A DNA stretch of 7,198 nucleotides. Origin: Desulfonema limicola. Lineage in GTDB: Bacteria > Desulfobacterota > Desulfobacteria > Desulfobacterales > DYRC01. The translations under genes were made by a program, and so were the position numbers. Location of the stretch: assembly GCA_020718925.1 (NCBI GenBank), contig DYRC01000210.1, forward strand, positions 1 through 7,198. The letters are read 5' to 3'. This document shows positions 4,793-7,198 of this stretch, in pieces. The notes below the pieces were generated by a model. That model had not been told where the DNA came from. It was given only the letters and a program-made list of their open reading frames with translations, and made no database searches. Position 1 is the stretch's first letter, and each line of letters begins with the position of its first letter.

Positions 4793-7150
4793 ATGAAAAA
4801 ACGCCGTTTTCTATGCAGCATCGCGTTTGCCGGAGCAATCCTCTTATATTCTGTAACGCTGTTTTCGGGCATGGATATATTTTTTCCGCTATCCCTGCCT
4901 GAAAATGAAAAAAATTTTGCCATAACTGTTGTGGCGCAGGATGGTATGCCGCTTCGGACATTTCCGGACAAAAACGGCGTGTGGCGGTATCAGGTTAAGG
5001 CAGATGATGTTTCGCCCTTGTATATTCAGGCGTTGCTCAATTATGAAGACCGTTGGTTTTATCGGCATCCGGGAATCAATCCGCTCTCAATGATACGCGC
5101 TTTGGGGCAATACTTTCGCTATCGTCAGCCCAAATCCGGCGGATCAACCCTGACCATGCAGGTTGCCCGAATCCTTCATTCGCATTCCAAAAGCATATCC
5201 GGAAAGCTGCATCAGATGTTCCGCGCAATTCAGTTGGAAGTTCATTTCAGCAAAACTGAGATTCTGAATATGTATCTCAATTACGCGCCTTTCGGGGGAC
5301 CCATTGAAGGCGTACAAGCCGCAAGCTTTGCCTATCTGGGAAAATCCGCCAAAGAATTAAGCCATGCCGAAGCCGCGTTATTGGCTGTTTTGCCGCAATC
5401 TCCCACCCGTCTGCGCCCGGATCGGCGTCCGAAATTGGCGGCAAAAGCGCGCAATAAAGTGTTGGATAGAATGGCGCGATTCGGCGTGTGGGACAAAGAG
5501 ACGGTTGAAGATGCCAAAATGGAAGAGGTTCTGGCGCGATTTGATCCGAAACCTATGGCAGCCCCGCTTTTGGCACAGCGGCTCAAAGATCAGGCAAAAC
5601 CGTTTACGCCCCTTCGCACCACCATTGATCCCTTTATTCAGCAGACCGTATCAGACCTCATCGCCGGATTTATTCAGAATACGCCGGCTCATACCTCGGC
5701 AGCAGCGCTGGTGGTGGAAAATGACACTTTAGCGGTCAAAGCATACTCAGGCTCGGCGGATTTTGCAGATGACAGCCGATTCGGGCAGGTGGACATGGTT
5801 CAGGCGTACCGCTCCCCCGGATCAACGCTCAAGCCGTTTTTATATGCCTTTGCGATGGAAGAATGTCTGATTCATTCGGAAAGCCTGCTTGTGGATGCGC
5901 CGGTATCGTTTTCAGGCTATCGTCCGGGAAATTTCGCGCTCACCTTCACAGGTACGGTCAGCGCGGCAGAAGCCTTGCAGCGGTCTTTGAATCTTCCGGC
6001 AGTGGATATTCTGGATCGGCTGGGTCCCGGATTTTTTGACGCCCGGCTCAGACAGGGAGGGCTGAATCTGAAGTTCCCGCCCAATCAAAAACCCAATCTG
6101 ACCATGATTCTGGGCGGCGTCGGCGTAACATTGGAAGATTTGGTCAGTAGTTATGCGGCTTTCGGACGCGATGGCGTATCCGGCAGACTGCGCTATACCC
6201 CGGACGCTCCGATGAATGAGCGGCGAATGGTCTCTGCCGGAGCGGCATACATCATTCTCCGGATATTGCAGGAATATCGGCGCCCTGATCTGCCCGGAGG
6301 ACGGCTTTCATTGGATCAGTCCCGTCAGGTGGCATGGAAAACCGGAACCAGCTACGGATTTCGGGATGCGTGGACAGTCGGCGTAACGGAACGCCATACG
6401 ATTGGCGTGTGGGTGGGAAGACCGGACGGAACGCCGTCTCCGGGGCAATATGGCGCAGCCACTGCCGCTCCGTTGTTGTTCTCCATTGTGGACAGCCTGC
6501 CCAGAAGCTACACGCCGCCCGCGCCTGTTCCCAATTCGGTCAGGCGGATTGAAATCTGCTGGCCACTAGGAATCGCGCCTTTGGCTAAAGACGATCCGTT
6601 TTGTCATCAGCGCCGTAAAACATGGATATTAAATGATGCTGTTCCGCCGACATTTCCGGATCGCAATGATCAGCATTGGCAGGGCAATCCGATCAATATT
6701 CTGCTCAATCCGGCTACGGGTTTGCGCGTGGATACGGATTGTTCTGTGGCAAATCCCATTGTCAAAACCATCGCAAAGTGGCCCAAAGCAGCCCGCCCCT
6801 GGTTAAGCCCCAAAATCAGAGCAGCAGAGCGGATTCCGCGCATGGATCCGATTTGCAACAAGCCGGTCTCATACATCCCGGATACGATCAGAATTTTGGA
6901 CATTGAGCCGGACACTGTGTTCAGACCTCCGGGGTCGGAAACAGAACTGCCGACCATCACGCTTCATGCCCAGGGCGGCGAGGGCGAATTGTTCTGGATG
7001 CTCAACGGCGAGGTCATCTGTCGCTCGGAAATCAACCAGCCCCGGATGTATCGTTTCAAACGCAGCGGGCGTTTTACCTTAACGGTCATGGATTTGGCGG
7101 GCAATTATGATTCTGCGGAGATTCTGGTTTTGGGCGGGAGTTCGGAATGA
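4793..7150 (+). CDS. pbpC: Penicillin-binding protein 1C-like peptidoglycan glycosyltransferase/transpeptidase
   Basis: Class A penicillin-binding protein, 785 aa, close to the usual PBP1C length. It polymerises lipid II and carries a transpeptidase-type domain at the outer face of the inner membrane. Seen: a signal-anchor helix (about 8-25); glycosyltransferase motifs EDRWFYRHPG (85-94, catalytic E85), GGSTLTMQ (116-123) and KTEILNMYLN (154-163). The penicillin-binding domain has S344-T-L-K347 (SxxK), S398-L-N400 (SxN) and K516-T-G (KTGTS). The region 695-780 (IRILDIEPDTVFRPPG) is the C-terminal BiPBP_C domain typical of PBP1C. Cysteines at 589, 604, 650, 688 and 743 fall in the periplasmic part. 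All active-site residues are present, so it looks functional. The start at 4793 is the only ATG that retains the anchor; its ribosome site is weak. Known: pbpC often lies beside a large alpha-2-macroglobulin gene, which is not upstream here; only 48 bases follow. Confidence 0.95.
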   Translation: MKKRRFLCSIAFAGAILLYSVTLFSGMDIFFPLSLPENEKNFAITVVAQDGMPLRTFPDKNGVWRYQVKADDVSPLYIQALLNYEDRWFYRHPGINPLSMIRALGQYFRYRQPKSGGSTLTMQVARILHSHSKSISGKLHQMFRAIQLEVHFSKTEILNMYLNYAPFGGPIEGVQAASFAYLGKSAKELSHAEAALLAVLPQSPTRLRPDRRPKLAAKARNKVLDRMARFGVWDKETVEDAKMEEVLARFDPKPMAAPLLAQRLKDQAKPFTPLRTTIDPFIQQTVSDLIAGFIQNTPAHTSAAALVVENDTLAVKAYSGSADFADDSRFGQVDMVQAYRSPGSTLKPFLYAFAMEECLIHSESLLVDAPVSFSGYRPGNFALTFTGTVSAAEALQRSLNLPAVDILDRLGPGFFDARLRQGGLNLKFPPNQKPNLTMILGGVGVTLEDLVSSYAAFGRDGVSGRLRYTPDAPMNERRMVSAGAAYIILRILQEYRRPDLPGGRLSLDQSRQVAWKTGTSYGFRDAWTVGVTERHTIGVWVGRPDGTPSPGQYGAATAAPLLFSIVDSLPRSYTPPAPVPNSVRRIEICWPLGIAPLAKDDPFCHQRRKTWILNDAVPPTFPDRNDQHWQGNPINILLNPATGLRVDTDCSVANPIVKTIAKWPKAARPWLSPKIRAAERIPRMDPICNKPVSYIPDTIRILDIEPDTVFRPPGSETELPTITLHAQGGEGELFWMLNGEVICRSEINQPRMYRFKRSGRFTLTVMDLAGNYDSAEILVLGGSSE

Positions 7151-7172
7151 AAAGCATACCCGGATTGTCCTC

Positions 7173-7198
7173 ATAAGTGCTTATACAAAATTAATTCT
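7173..7198 (+). repeat. Dispersed 26-bp repeat, copy 2 (window end)
   Basis: This is the second copy of the repeat at 3525-3550, direct orientation, one mismatch (T at 7192). It begins 23 bases after the pbpC stop, and the window stops on the last base of the match, so the true right end may lie beyond. The bases in between (7151-7172) show no other feature. It lies outside coding sequence, unlike copy 1. Confidence 0.8.

Noticed and set aside
3525..7198. Composite transposon or insertion sequence bounded by the 26-bp repeats
   Set aside because: No transposase, integrase or recombinase is encoded between the repeats, and the copies are in direct orientation with no target-site duplication that can be tested at the window end.
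1..7198. CRISPR array, tRNA, rRNA or riboswitch
   Set aside because: No regularly spaced repeats, no cloverleaf with TTCRA-type arm and no conserved RNA core were seen on either strand.

Overview
The window suggests a Gram-negative bacterium of moderate GC content, most plausibly of the Desulfobacterota or a related proteobacterial group. The evidence is a PrsK-type histidine kinase (exosortase/PEP-CTERM lineages), a DUF3568-type lipoprotein, a class A penicillin-binding protein of the PBP1C type, and debris of a GabD-like dehydrogenase and a cytidylate-kinase-like protein. The taxonomic placement is inference from gene content, not a database result.

Layout. Positions 17-1453 (+) encode a beta-class DNA methyltransferase with an Mrr-like nuclease domain at its C-terminus, which could be a one-polypeptide restriction-modification enzyme. 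After 21 bases comes prsK (1475-3595, +), a multi-pass membrane histidine kinase with GAF, H-box and ATPase domains. Its last 23 codons are atypical, because from base 3525 the reading frame runs through a 26-bp repeat. Positions 3595-4227 hold no intact gene. They contain a heavily deleted gabD remnant, joined directly to a truncated, frameshifted C-terminal part of a cytidylate-kinase-like gene. A perfect 11-bp-arm hairpin (4255-4284) separates this debris from a convergent lipoprotein gene (4295-4705, -). Divergent from the lipoprotein gene is pbpC (4793-7150, +), a complete PBP1C-like bifunctional peptidoglycan synthase. The window ends on a second copy of the 26-bp repeat (7173-7198), in the same orientation as the first and with one mismatch.

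How the genes relate. The methyltransferase-nuclease and prsK are co-oriented and tightly spaced, so they may be co-transcribed, but no functional link is evident. The lipoprotein and PBP1C both act in the cell envelope and may share a divergent control region. The strongest structural signal is the repeat pair. One copy lies where the conserved part of prsK ends and foreign gene debris begins, and the other lies just after pbpC at the window edge. I read this as a dispersed genomic repeat that has acted as a rearrangement point. No response regulator (PrsR) follows prsK in this window. I see no convincing undescribed multi-gene system here. The most interesting items are the repeat-bounded rearranged segment and the fused methyltransferase-nuclease.
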